In this document: positions 1 through 7,932 of the stretch, in pieces
Layout of the letters: each line of letters opens with the position of its first letter
Position numbering within the stretch: the first letter of the stretch is position 1
Assembly (NCBI RefSeq): GCF_019443085.1
Contig: NZ_JAHZIL010000003.1
Span: 1,922,001 to 1,986,000, forward strand
Length of the DNA: 64,000 nt
Direction of reading: 5' to 3'
Source: Marinobacter sp. F4218
GTDB taxonomy: Bacteria > Pseudomonadota > Gammaproteobacteria > Pseudomonadales > Oleiphilaceae
Program-made: the position numbers and the translations under genes
The notes under the pieces: generated by a model
What the model was told of the DNA's origin: nothing
The model's database searches: none
What the model saw: only the letters and a program-made list of their open reading frames with translations

Positions 1-1185
1 ATGGACTCCATGCGCGACATCATCAAGGTGATCCTCGCCTCCGATGTTCCCGTCGCCACCTATGTGTCCCCCCAGGGCGCCCGGGCTGCAAGTGCCGGCA
101 CCTACATCCTCTACGCCAGCCACATCGCCGCCATGGCGCCGGCCACGAATCTCGGTTCGGCAACACCGGTCCAGATGGGGGGACTGCCGGGCTCCGAACC
201 CGAACAGGCACCCCCGGACGGTGACGGATCGAGCGATGCGCCCGGGATCGGAGACCCGGAGGGCGACGGTAAGCGTCGCGGCAATACCGCCATGGAGCGG
301 AAAGTCCTCGAGGACGCGGTCAGCTACATCCGGGGCCTGGCGGAACGCCACGGCCGCAACGCCGACTGGGCCGAAGAAGCGGTGCGCGAAGCGGTCAACC
401 TCGGTGCCAATGACGCCCTTGAGAAAAATGTGATCGATGTGGTGGCGTCCAGCCTTGGCGACCTGCTCCGTCAGATTGACGGTCGAACCGTGCGCATGGC
501 GTCAACGGATCGAACCCTGAAAACGGCGTCATTGGAGCTGGTCCGTTCCCGGCCAGACTGGCGCACGCGGCTGCTCTCCGTAATTACCGACCCCAACGTG
601 GCCTATTTCCTGATGATCATCGGGTTCTACGGCATCATCTTCGAGCTCGCCAACCCCGGTGCGGTGGTTCCCGGGGTGATTGGCGCAATCAGTCTGATCC
701 TTGCCCTCTTCGCCTTCCAGGTACTGTCCGTTAATTACGCGGGCTTGGCACTCATCCTGCTCGGGCTGGCGTTTATTGTCGGGGAGGCGTTCGTGCCCAG
801 TTTCGGCATCCTCGGTGTGGGCGGGATTGTGGCGTTTGTGACCGGCTCGGTGATTCTGATGGACGGCAGTCATCGCGATATCTCCCTACCCACCGTCGGC
901 GGAACCGCCGTGGTTGCTGCAGGGTTCATTCTCTGGACCGTCACCCGGTTCATCGGATTGCGCCGGAAGGGCCCGGTTAGCGGTAGCGAACAGATGGCCC
1001 ACGAAGAAGGGCCTGCCCTGGATGATTTTATCGAGGAGCGTGACCATTACCGGGGCCACGTGCGCCTCAATGGCGAACGCTGGAAAGCCGTCTGCCCGCA
1101 ACCCGTCAGTGAAGGCGATCGGGTGCGGGTCAAGGCGATGGAAGGGTTAACGGTAACCGTTGAGGTCATTGACGAGAACCGTTGA
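1..1185 (+). CDS. NfeD-family membrane-bound ClpP-class serine protease, long form (5' truncated)
   Basis: The reading frame is open at the window edge. The visible protein begins inside the ClpP-like domain, so the true N-terminus and signal peptide lie outside and the ATG at base 1 is probably internal. A ClpP-type nucleophile candidate is Ser31 in the ARAASAGT context, with the general-base Lys candidate at Lys101 (MERKVLED). About four membrane segments follow (residues ~198-315), then a C-terminal OB-fold NfeD domain (~340-390). Long NfeD proteins are partners of stomatin/slipin proteins, and the next gene 42 bases downstream is a slipin, which supports the assignment. A low-complexity acidic insert (residues ~60-95) separates the Ser and Lys segments. 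Confidence 0.9.
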   Translation: MDSMRDIIKVILASDVPVATYVSPQGARAASAGTYILYASHIAAMAPATNLGSATPVQMGGLPGSEPEQAPPDGDGSSDAPGIGDPEGDGKRRGNTAMERKVLEDAVSYIRGLAERHGRNADWAEEAVREAVNLGANDALEKNVIDVVASSLGDLLRQIDGRTVRMASTDRTLKTASLELVRSRPDWRTRLLSVITDPNVAYFLMIIGFYGIIFELANPGAVVPGVIGAISLILALFAFQVLSVNYAGLALILLGLAFIVGEAFVPSFGILGVGGIVAFVTGSVILMDGSHRDISLPTVGGTAVVAAGFILWTVTRFIGLRRKGPVSGSEQMAHEEGPALDDFIEERDHYRGHVRLNGERWKAVCPQPVSEGDRVRVKAMEGLTVTVEVIDENR

Positions 1186-1226
1186 CCCGGCGCAGACACA
1201 AGGCAACGGCAAACCAAGGAGGCCGT

Positions 1227-2018
1227 ATGATTGGCGAACTGATTCCCTATCTAGCACCAATGGTGGTGTTGCTGCTGATTCTCGGCTCGGCGATCAAGAT
1301 CCTGCCGGAGTACCAGCGCGGCGTGGTATTTTTCCTGGGCCGGTTCCAGGGTGTGAAAGGCCCCGGCCTGATCATTGTGATTCCCGGTATCCAGCAGATC
1401 GTCCGGGTGGACCTCCGGGTCGTTGTTCTGGACGTCCCCAGCCAGGACGTGATTTCCAAGGACAATGTCACCGTGCGGGTCAATGCGGTGCTGTATTTCC
1501 GGGTGGTGGACCCAGAGCGGGCGATCATCCGGGTCGAGGATTTCAACTCGGCCACCAGTCAGTTGGCACAGACCACGTTGCGGTCCGTGCTCGGCAAACA
1601 CGATCTGGACGAGATGTTGTCAGAGCGGGACAAACTGAACTCGGACATTCAGGAGATCATTGATGCCCAGACCGAGGAGTGGGGGATCAAGGTGGCCAAT
1701 GTCGAGATCAAGCACGTGGATCTGAACGAATCCATGATCCGGGCCATTGCCCGTCAAGCGGAGGCAGAGCGCGAGCGGCGGGCCAAGGTGATCCACGCCG
1801 AGGGCGAATTGCAGGCGTCGAAGAAACTGGTAGAAGCGGCCCGGGTGATGTCCGCCGAATCCGGGGCCATGCAGTTGCGTTACCTGCAAACGATGGCAGA
1901 TATGAGTGGCTCGAATTCTTCGACTATCGTGTTCCCGATGCCCATGGACCTGGTGCGGCCTTTCATGGAAAAGTCGTTCCGCAACACGCAGGGCGGATCC
2001 AACGATTCCCCCGAATAG
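1227..2018 (+). CDS. Slipin / stomatin-like SPFH (band 7) membrane protein
   Basis: A 263-residue protein: one N-terminal hydrophobic segment (~residues 5-25), then an SPFH/band 7 domain ([13 protein letters not shown] start, ~25-190) and a C-terminal helical Ala/Glu-rich tail typical of oligomerising stomatins. The ATG at 1227 is chosen because AAGGAGG lies at 1216-1222 with ideal spacing; an in-frame ATG at 1182 overlaps nfeD and has no ribosome site. It probably forms a two-gene operon with the upstream NfeD protease, a pairing known from bacteria and archaea in which NfeD cleaves the stomatin C-terminus. Role in membrane microdomain organisation is inferred from the family. Confidence 0.92.
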   Translation: MIGELIPYLAPMVVLLLILGSAIKILPEYQRGVVFFLGRFQGVKGPGLIIVIPGIQQIVRVDLRVVVLDVPSQDVISKDNVTVRVNAVLYFRVVDPERAIIRVEDFNSATSQLAQTTLRSVLGKHDLDEMLSERDKLNSDIQEIIDAQTEEWGIKVANVEIKHVDLNESMIRAIARQAEAERERRAKVIHAEGELQASKKLVEAARVMSAESGAMQLRYLQTMADMSGSNSSTIVFPMPMDLVRPFMEKSFRNTQGGSNDSPE

Positions 2019-2031
2019 GGGGCGGGCACAA

Positions 2032-2056
2032 AAAAGGCCGGGATTCCCGGCCTTTT
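2032..2056. terminator. Bidirectional rho-independent terminator
   Basis: A perfect 11-bp stem (AAAAGGCCGGG / CCCGGCCTTTT) with a 3-base loop sits between the convergent slipin and lipoprotein genes. The A-run on one side and T-run on the other let it work in both directions. Confidence 0.88.
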
Positions 2057-2078
2057 CAGCGTCAGCGTAAGCCGAGCC

Positions 2079-2357
2079 TTATTTCATGCTTGAACGCTCA
2101 AGCATACGCTTGGCACGCTCGTTGGCTTCGTCAGCTGATTGCTGAGCAGCCTTGGCAGCGGCCAGAGCTTCCTCGGCGGTCTGCTGGGCAGTGCGGGCAG
2201 AGCTTGCAGCGCTGTTAGCGGTGTTCAGTGCATTTTCAGCAGTCTGCTCTGCAGAGTTGGCAGTTGCATTCGCCTCGTCTACGGCAGCCTGGTTAGAGGC
2301 ACAGCCTGCGGTCAGAGCAGTAGCAAGTGCAAACCCAGCGATCGTCAGTTTACGCAT
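2079..2357 (-). CDS. Lpp/OprI-like major outer-membrane lipoprotein
   Basis: A 92-residue lipoprotein. The signal peptide ends in lipobox LTAG-Cys19, and the mature part is an Ala-rich heptad coiled coil (repeated NxAxxAxxTAEEALxAA patterns) ending in Lys92. That is the layout of Braun lipoprotein and Pseudomonas OprI, which trimerise and can be linked to peptidoglycan through the terminal lysine. The start at 2357 is preceded by AAGGGGA; the longer frame to 2492 has no signal peptide at its beginning. The gene immediately upstream encodes an L,D-transpeptidase, the enzyme class that makes such links. An abundant structural role is inferred from the family. Confidence 0.88.
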   Translation of the reverse strand: MRKLTIAGFALATALTAGCASNQAAVDEANATANSAEQTAENALNTANSAASSARTAQQTAEEALAAAKAAQQSADEANERAKRMLERSSMK

Positions 2358-2403
2358 TGTAAATCCCCTTATTGGTCGAGTTTTTTCCTGTGATCCGGAA
2401 GTC

Positions 2404-2432
2404 AGTTCAGTACATGGACGACTTCCTGTCAA
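2404..2432 (-). promoter_or_regulatory. Possible sigma-70 promoter of the lipoprotein gene
   Basis: On the minus strand a consensus -35 hexamer (TTGACA, 2432-2427) is followed after 17 bases by TGAACT, a poor -10 (3 of 6 matches). The position suits the lipoprotein start at 2357, but the weak -10 makes this tentative. Confidence 0.35.
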
Positions 2433-2561
2433 ACCGGCCGGATAGGCGTTGACTACCGGAGTCGTCAAACAGTGTAAAACACTCTGAGACAAAATGTTAA
2501 CTACGGATACGTATATTTAATCGGCTTATGACAACAACTTAATGCTGCTGTCAGGAGATGT

Positions 2562-3122
2562 TCAGGGAACGATTCGAATCGGGGTGCCGTTGGCGACCAG
2601 TTGCCAGATCTCGTCCATTTCCTCGTTGGTCACGGCAATGCATCCGTCGGTCCAGTCCAGCCCCCGGTAGGCAAAGGCCATATCGGCGGCCTCGTTGGGC
2701 AGTCCGTGGATCATGATACTGCCGCCGGGGTTGAGCCCCCAGGCATGGGCCAGTTCACGATCCCGTTCGCTCGGGTAGGATATGTGAATGGACTTGTAGA
2801 AGTCGCTGCCGGCGTTGCGCCAGTCCAGCGTGTAATCCCCTTCGGGCGTGCGTTCGTCACCTTCGTACAGCTTGTGCCCTGTGGGGTTGTCGCCAAGGGA
2901 AATCCGGTAGCTTTTCACCACCTCGCCATCGTCCATCAGGTAGAGACGGCGTTCACTCTTGCGCACCAGAACCTTATCAATACTGAGGGCGTTGGTCTGG
3001 AACGGAGCTGCCTCCGGCATGCGCGTGTCGGCTTTGGCCAGCATCTCACTGGCGGCTCCGGAAACCGGAGACAGAGCAAAACCTGTCAGCAGGCAAATGG
3101 CAATGAAATAGCGCGTGAACAT
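2562..3122 (-). CDS. Periplasmic L,D-transpeptidase (YkuD family)
   Basis: A 186-residue protein with a cleavable signal peptide (residues 1-~24, ending in a GAAS region). The YkuD catalytic domain spans ~48-186. The active-site pattern is clear: His139-Gly in the IMIHGLP segment and nucleophile Cys161 in TDGCIAVTNEE. Such enzymes cross-link peptidoglycan or attach Lpp-type lipoproteins to meso-diaminopimelate. The lipoprotein gene lies 204 bases downstream on the same strand, so substrate pairing is plausible but unproven. At about 190 residues, with no LysM or second domain visible, it resembles the short ErfK/YafK-like members. Confidence 0.88.
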   Translation of the reverse strand: MFTRYFIAICLLTGFALSPVSGAASEMLAKADTRMPEAAPFQTNALSIDKVLVRKSERRLYLMDDGEVVKSYRISLGDNPTGHKLYEGDERTPEGDYTLDWRNAGSDFYKSIHISYPSERDRELAHAWGLNPGGSIMIHGLPNEAADMAFAYRGLDWTDGCIAVTNEEMDEIWQLVANGTPIRIVP

Positions 3123-3230
3123 GATCTTAGCTTACCAATGGTTAATCTTCTTTCATGCACGTTTATAGCACAGGCTATCAGTATGTTGTTGAGAGCTTTT
3201 GTTAACTTTTTTGGTTATCTCATTTCCGGA

Positions 3231-4955
3231 TCAGACATTTTGTGAACTATCCATCTTCAGACCGACCTTGGTGACCTGATCGGAGTTGGTCGCCCGGGCG
3301 ACCAGGGTGACCGGGCCGAGCGTCACCGTGTCGCCAACGACCGGATGGCCTTTGGTGCGCCTGGCAAAGCACTCGGCCAGTGACAGCTCCGGCGGCAGAT
3401 CATCAAATTCGATCCCGTAGACCTGTTCGACGTCGCCCAGCAGGGCATCGCCATTAAGTACAAAGTCGCCGAAAAAGGCCCGTTCTGCAAGGTACTTGGG
3501 CGCATGACGACCACTCAGTGCCTTGCCCAGCTCCGGCAGTACGTTGGGCGTTGCGAACATGGCGACCGTATCGCCACTGGCCACTTCCAGATCACCTTTC
3601 GGTTGCAGGCACACCCGGTTGCGAAACACGCCGGCGACCGCAGTGTTTTCCGGAAACCGCAGCTGGCTCAGCCGGCGCGGAGTTTCCCAGATTTCTCCTC
3701 GCAATGGGAACAGCATCAGTTCATGGTCACCGGCGCCGGGAGTGTCCAGGGGCAGCCGACGATAGGGATCCTCGCCGGCCGGTACTTCCAGCCGGAGTTT
3801 TCGGGCCAGGGGCGCCATGGTGGTGCCCTGCACCAGCAACGACACGAGCACAATAAAGAAAGCCGCGTGAAAGACCAGTTGGGCTTGCGGCAGGTTGGCC
3901 ATGATCGGGAACAGCGCAAGCACGATTGGCACGGCTCCGCGCAAGCCTACCCAGCTGATGAATCCGAGTTCCCGTCGGTTGAAGCCAAAAGGCCAGAGCG
4001 TGAGTACCACGGTCAGCGGCCGGATAATGAAGATCAATGCCAGTGCCAATACCAGACCGCTACCCAGCAGGGGCAGGAGGTCCGTGGGGGTCACCAGAAG
4101 ACCCAGCATCAGGAACAGGCACAGTTGCGCCAGCCAGGCCAGGCCGTCGTGTACCTGGAGGATCATTGGCATCATCCGGACGTGGCGGTTACCAATGACC
4201 ACCCCGGTCAGGTAGATCGCAAGAAACCCGCTGCCACCGAGCGCGTTGGTGGCCGAAAACACGGAAATTCCGGCAGCAGCGACCAGCAGGGGGTAGAGTG
4301 ACGGTGTCAGCCGGACACGATTGGCCAACTCCACCACCGCAAAACCGCCAAGGACTCCGGCAAGACCCCCAATCCCGAATTGCTTGACCAACATGATCAG
4401 GACCGACCAGGTTGCGCCCTCGCCGGTGTTGCCGATCAGGGTTACCAGCACCAGGGTCAGGAAAATCGCCATGGGGTCGTTGCTGCCGGATTCGATCTCC
4501 AGCGTGGCGCTGACCCGCTCGTTCAAGTGCAGGCCCCGGCCCTGCAGCAGCGAAAACACGGCAGCGGCATCGGTCGAGGAGATGATGGCCCCCACCAGCA
4601 GTGCGGTGAGCCACTCAAGATCGAACACCCAGCGGGCGACCACGGCGGCCCCTGCGGCGGTCATGAACACCCCCAGGGTGGCCAGTACCAGAGCCGGGCG
4701 CAGGCCGACCCGGAAGGTTTCGGCCCGGGTGCGCATGCCGCCGTCGAGCAGGATGACGCCCAGTGCCAGATTGGCGATCAGAAACGCCAGTTCGAAATTG
4801 TCGAACTGGATACCGCCCGGGCCGTCTTCCCCCATCATCATGCCAACCACCAGAAAAATCAGCAGCACCGGCATGCCGACCCGGCTGGACAACGGGCTGA
4901 GCAGGATACTGATCACCAGCATCAGAGCGCCAAGCAGGGTGAGGGTTGGATCCAT
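3231..4955 (-). CDS. nhaP2: CPA1-family K+/H+ (or Na+/H+) antiporter, NhaP2/CvrA type
   Basis: A 574-residue protein with about 12 hydrophobic segments through residue ~390, containing the CPA1 signature around SSTDAAAVFSLL and EIESGSNDPMA (paired acidic ion-binding region), then a cytoplasmic RCK-C/TrkA-C-like and CorC/HlyC-like tail (~400-570). Length and domain order match E. coli CvrA/NhaP2 (~578 aa). It likely exchanges K+ or Na+ for protons at the inner membrane, sensible for a halophile that also carries ectoine genes. It appears monocistronic, divergent from the tRNA-Gly gene. Confidence 0.9.
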   Translation of the reverse strand: MDPTLTLLGALMLVISILLSPLSSRVGMPVLLIFLVVGMMMGEDGPGGIQFDNFELAFLIANLALGVILLDGGMRTRAETFRVGLRPALVLATLGVFMTAAGAAVVARWVFDLEWLTALLVGAIISSTDAAAVFSLLQGRGLHLNERVSATLEIESGSNDPMAIFLTLVLVTLIGNTGEGATWSVLIMLVKQFGIGGLAGVLGGFAVVELANRVRLTPSLYPLLVAAAGISVFSATNALGGSGFLAIYLTGVVIGNRHVRMMPMILQVHDGLAWLAQLCLFLMLGLLVTPTDLLPLLGSGLVLALALIFIIRPLTVVLTLWPFGFNRRELGFISWVGLRGAVPIVLALFPIMANLPQAQLVFHAAFFIVLVSLLVQGTTMAPLARKLRLEVPAGEDPYRRLPLDTPGAGDHELMLFPLRGEIWETPRRLSQLRFPENTAVAGVFRNRVCLQPKGDLEVASGDTVAMFATPNVLPELGKALSGRHAPKYLAERAFFGDFVLNGDALLGDVEQVYGIEFDDLPPELSLAECFARRTKGHPVVGDTVTLGPVTLVARATNSDQVTKVGLKMDSSQNV

Positions 4956-4975
4956 TATTGCTCCAGACAGAAGGC

Positions 4976-5005
4976 TTGCCCATAGGCGCCATGACCGCTT
5001 ATATT
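4976..5005 (+). promoter_or_regulatory. Likely promoter of tRNA-Gly
   Basis: TTGCCC at 4976-4981 and TATATT at 5000-5005 are 18 bases apart and place a transcription start about 15 bases before the tRNA 5' end. Confidence 0.45.
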
Positions 5006-5027
5006 GCTCTCGCGGCCATCAACTAAT

Positions 5028-5101
5028 GCGGGTGTAGTTCAATGGTAGAACGGCAGCTTCCCAAGCTGCATACGAGGGTTCGATTCCCTTCACCCGCTCC
5101 A
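5028..5101 (+). tRNA. tRNA-Gly (anticodon CCC)
   Basis: The cloverleaf folds by eye: acceptor stem GCGGGTG/CACCCGC, D arm GTTCAATGGTAGAAC, anticodon stem GCAGC/GCTGC around loop TTCCCAA (anticodon CCC), T arm AGGGTTCGATTCCCT, with a genomically encoded TCCA 3' end. It closely resembles enterobacterial glyU. It reads GGG codons. Confidence 0.96.
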
Positions 5102-5107
5102 TTGCTT

Positions 5108-5133
5108 CCGGGGACAGTGCCCGGTTCCTTTCT
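5108..5133 (+). terminator. Probable tRNA terminator
   Basis: A short stem CCGGG/CCCGG with a 7-base loop follows the tRNA by 6 bases and is trailed by the pyrimidine run TTCCTTTCT. It just touches the 3' end of the convergent ndh gene. Confidence 0.45.
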
Positions 5134-6439
5134 AGTGTAGTTTGAGACGTGGGTGCATCGCACGGCTGATTTTATCCATCAACCAGATAATGCCGGTTCG
5201 CACAAATCCGTGCAGCGCCACCTGGTGCATGCGGTACAGGGACACGTAGAACAACCTCGCCACCTTGCCTTCGATATACATGCTCCGACCGGACAGGTTG
5301 CCCATCAGGTTGCCGACGGTGGTGTAGCGACTGAAATTGATCAGTGAGCCATGGTCGTTGTAGACGAAGGGGACGGCCTCGCCACCCTTGATGCGGTTGC
5401 ACAGAGTTTTGAACAGAGCGTCTGCCTGTTGATGAGCGGCCTGGGCCCGAGGGGGTACCGACCGGTCTGAATCCGGCTGGGGGCAAGCGGCGCAGTCACC
5501 GAAGGCATAGATGTCCTCGTCCCTGGTGGTCTGAAGCGTCTGCTTGACGACCAGCTGGTTGCCCTTGTTGGCTTCCAGTCCGAGCTCGGCCAGGAACGCC
5601 GGTGCCTTGATGCCTGCGGCCCAGATGGTCATTTCCGAGGGCAATTCGCTGCCGTCTTTCATGACAATGCTGCTTGCCCGGACTTCACTGACCGGTTGGC
5701 CGGTGAGTACCTGAATGTGCTGGCGTTCCAGCTCCCGGTTGGCGGCAGCTGACAGTCGCGCAGGCAATGCCGGCAGAATGCGGTCGGCAGCTTCAATGAC
5801 CGTGATTGAAACATCCGAGGATTTCAGGTGATTCATACCGTAAACCGGCAGTTCCCTTGACGCCAGGCGCAACTCCGCCGCCAGTTCCACGCCGGTGGCG
5901 CCGGCCCCGATAATAGTGAGGTTCAGGGTATGGTCCTCACCCTCAAGCGCCTCGTGGTTCTTCCGCAAAAACGCATTGAGCATCAGGTTATGGAACCGGC
6001 GGGCCTGTTTCAGGCTGTCCAGGAACAGGCAGTGCTCCTGGGCGCCGGGCGTACCGAAGTCGTTTGCTGTGCTGCCGACGGCAATCACCAGGGTGTCATA
6101 ACTGATTCGGCGCTCGGGCACCACTTCCTCGCCGTCCTCATCGTGGAAAGGCGCCACCACAAGCTGCTTTGACGAGCGATCCAGGCCACTCATCCGGCCC
6201 AGCTGGAACTCATAATGGTGTTTGCGGGCGTGGGCGCGATAGTTGATTTCGTTGGCATTGGCGTCAAGCGAGCCGGACGCGACCTCGTGCAGAAGCGGTT
6301 TCCAGACATGGGTCAGGCCGGCATCCAGAAGCGTGATCCGGGCCTTGCCCTTCCTGCCAAGCTTGTCGCCCAGACTGGTCACCAGCTCAAGTCCGCCGGC
6401 ACCACCGCCAACCACCACTATATGATGAAGGTTATCCAT
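5132..6439 (-). CDS. ndh: Type II NADH:quinone oxidoreductase (NDH-2)
   Basis: A 435-residue, single-subunit, non-proton-pumping NADH dehydrogenase feeding electrons from NADH to quinone. Two Rossmann dinucleotide motifs are visible: IVVVGGGAGGLE at the N-terminus (FAD) and LTIIGAGATGVELAAEL near residue 170 (NADH). The FAD-binding DEDIYAFGDCAA segment is at ~310, and the C-terminal region is amphipathic as expected for membrane attachment. Length equals E. coli Ndh (434 aa). The start at 6439 places the first Rossmann motif properly and has AAAGGG upstream; an extension to 6505 adds 22 unconserved residues. Confidence 0.93.
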   Translation of the reverse strand: MDNLHHIVVVGGGAGGLELVTSLGDKLGRKGKARITLLDAGLTHVWKPLLHEVASGSLDANANEINYRAHARKHHYEFQLGRMSGLDRSSKQLVVAPFHDEDGEEVVPERRISYDTLVIAVGSTANDFGTPGAQEHCLFLDSLKQARRFHNLMLNAFLRKNHEALEGEDHTLNLTIIGAGATGVELAAELRLASRELPVYGMNHLKSSDVSITVIEAADRILPALPARLSAAANRELERQHIQVLTGQPVSEVRASSIVMKDGSELPSEMTIWAAGIKAPAFLAELGLEANKGNQLVVKQTLQTTRDEDIYAFGDCAACPQPDSDRSVPPRAQAAHQQADALFKTLCNRIKGGEAVPFVYNDHGSLINFSRYTTVGNLMGNLSGRSMYIEGKVARLFYVSLYRMHQVALHGFVRTGIIWLMDKISRAMHPRLKLH

Positions 6440-6609
6440 AACAATCAGCCCTTTAAGTGAAGAGAGCCAAGCACTCTTCGGGGCAAAGCGCTTGGCTGTC
6501 GTCACTGGGCCTGGTGAAAAGGTAGGGTGCTAACACTGACCCGAATAATAGTAACGCGAGCAATGGCGCAGGCACAATTCTACGGAAGTGCAATGGGCAC
6601 CCCCGGACC

Positions 6610-7215
6610 TCAGTGTTGGGTGCGGTAGCTGTCGAGTATCGAGGCGACGTCATCACCGAGTTCGGAGAGCTCCTCGGGCGCCAGCTTGCGTTCGGCCATG
6701 GAGCGGAGGGCAACGATCTGGGCCTGCAGCAGACGCGCCAGTCGCTGGCAATCGGTGGTTTCGATCAGCTCGCCCTGCGCCTTGGCCTGTTCAAGCGCAT
6801 CATGAATCACATCCTGAATGGACGCCAGGATGCGCTGGGCCTGCCGGGCCAGCGCAGGGTGCGTGTTGCTGGATTCCAGCAGGGTTTTGACGATCATGCA
6901 CGCGCGTGAGGGCTGGGCTACGGCTTTCCTGCCGCCATTGGCAATCCCCCGCAGATAGGCCTGCAGACCATCCACGATGGACGGGGCCTCTTGAAGGTAG
7001 CCCGACAGCTCCTGCGCACCCTGGTCGGCGTACATGGCCAGTGCTTCGGAGAACAGATTGTCCTTGTTGCCAAACGAGGCATAGATGCTGCCCGGTCGCA
7101 TGTCCAGTGCTTGTTCGATCTGTTTCATGGAGCTGCCGTGATAACCCCGCTCCCAGAACAGGGTGACCGCTTTCTGCAAAGCCGTTGTTCGGTCGTATCG
7201 GGCGTTTCTGGCCAT
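6610..7215 (-). CDS. TetR/AcrR-family transcriptional repressor
   Basis: A 201-residue protein with an N-terminal helix-turn-helix (residues ~10-55, GYHGSSMKQIEQALDMRPGSIYASFGNKDNLF) typical of TetR proteins, followed by an all-helical ligand-binding domain. It is divergent from the AhpD-like gene, and three related 16-base palindromes lie in the intergenic region, so it very probably represses that gene and itself. The pattern recalls reactive-electrophile-responsive TetR regulators with adjacent detoxification genes, but the ligand cannot be read from the sequence. Confidence 0.9.
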   Translation of the reverse strand: MARNARYDRTTALQKAVTLFWERGYHGSSMKQIEQALDMRPGSIYASFGNKDNLFSEALAMYADQGAQELSGYLQEAPSIVDGLQAYLRGIANGGRKAVAQPSRACMIVKTLLESSNTHPALARQAQRILASIQDVIHDALEQAKAQGELIETTDCQRLARLLQAQIVALRSMAERKLAPEELSELGDDVASILDSYRTQH

Positions 7216-7242
7216 AGTGTCAGTGTGTCGTGAAAAGATATT

Positions 7243-7320
7243 TTGAGTGACCGCTCAATTATAACTTGAATGACTGCTCAAGAACAGGTAGCCTGAAGTC
7301 ATTATTGAACGATCACTCAA
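7243..7320. promoter_or_regulatory. Three TetR-type operator palindromes
   Basis: Three 16-base imperfect palindromes with shared half-site TTGA(G/A)(T/C)GA: TTGAGTGACCGCTCAA (7243-7258), TTGAATGACTGCTCAA (7266-7281) and TTGAACGATCACTCAA (7305-7320). Centres are 23 and 39 bases apart. They fill the space between the divergent TetR and AhpD-like genes and end directly before the AhpD ribosome site at 7321. Confidence 0.82.
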
Positions 7321-7334
7321 AAAAGGAGTCTGTT

Positions 7335-7889
7335 ATGACCGATTTCACATTGCACGATGAAACTACTGCCCCGGAAAGGGCCAAGCCTCTGTTGGAAAAC
7401 TCGCTGAAGGGGTTCGGCATGATACCGGGATTGCACGCGGTAATGGCAGAGGCACCCACGGTGCTGGAGGGCTACCAGAAACTGCATCAACTGGTCCTCG
7501 ACAGCAGTTTCGACAACGACGAAACCACGGTGGTCTGGCAAACCATCAACGTCGAGCATGCTTGTCACTACTGTGTGCCCGCGCACACTGGTATTGCCAA
7601 GAGCATGAAAGTATCCGACGACATTATTAACGCGCTGCGCGACGAGACGCCGCTACCCAGCGAGAAGCTGGAAGCACTGAGGACTTTCACCCTGGCAGTG
7701 ACGCGCAAGCGCGGCGAGGTTAATCGGGAGGATCTCGATGCCTTCTATCAAGCCGGATACGAGCACCGCCACGTTCTTGAGGTGATTCTGGTGCTTTCGC
7801 AAAAGGTGATGAGCAATTACATAAACCACATTGCCGAGACGCCGGTCGACGAGGCGTTCCAGAAGTTCGCCTGGCAAAAAGCCAAATAA
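7335..7889 (+). CDS. Carboxymuconolactone decarboxylase / AhpD-like protein
   Basis: A 184-residue helical protein of the CMD superfamily. It has the peroxidase-type E-x2-C-x2-C-x3-H motif: Glu74, Cys77, Cys80 and His84 in the segment VEHACHYCVPAHTGIA. This is the AhpD-like thiol signature, so redox or alkylhydroperoxide-linked chemistry is more likely than true decarboxylase activity. The ATG at 7335 follows AAAAGGAG at 7321-7328; the longer frame from 7266 would run through the operators. It is probably regulated by the divergent TetR protein. Confidence 0.88.
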   Translation: MTDFTLHDETTAPERAKPLLENSLKGFGMIPGLHAVMAEAPTVLEGYQKLHQLVLDSSFDNDETTVVWQTINVEHACHYCVPAHTGIAKSMKVSDDIINALRDETPLPSEKLEALRTFTLAVTRKRGEVNREDLDAFYQAGYEHRHVLEVILVLSQKVMSNYINHIAETPVDEAFQKFAWQKAK

Positions 7890-7909
7890 GCAAGGCGAAC
7901 GCGCGTTGC

Positions 7910-7932
7910 GGACGCGAGCTCAGCCCGCGTCC
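7910..7932. terminator. GC-rich hairpin between convergent genes
   Basis: GGACGCG (7910-7916) pairs with CGCGTCC (7926-7932) across a 9-base loop. It overlaps the last codons of the convergent NosR-like gene and has no clear T-run, so termination is only a suggestion. Confidence 0.35.

Noticed and set aside
5028..5101. tRNA-Gly as a genomic island attachment site
   Set aside because: No integrase gene and no duplicated tRNA 3' end was noticed nearby; flanking genes are core genes.
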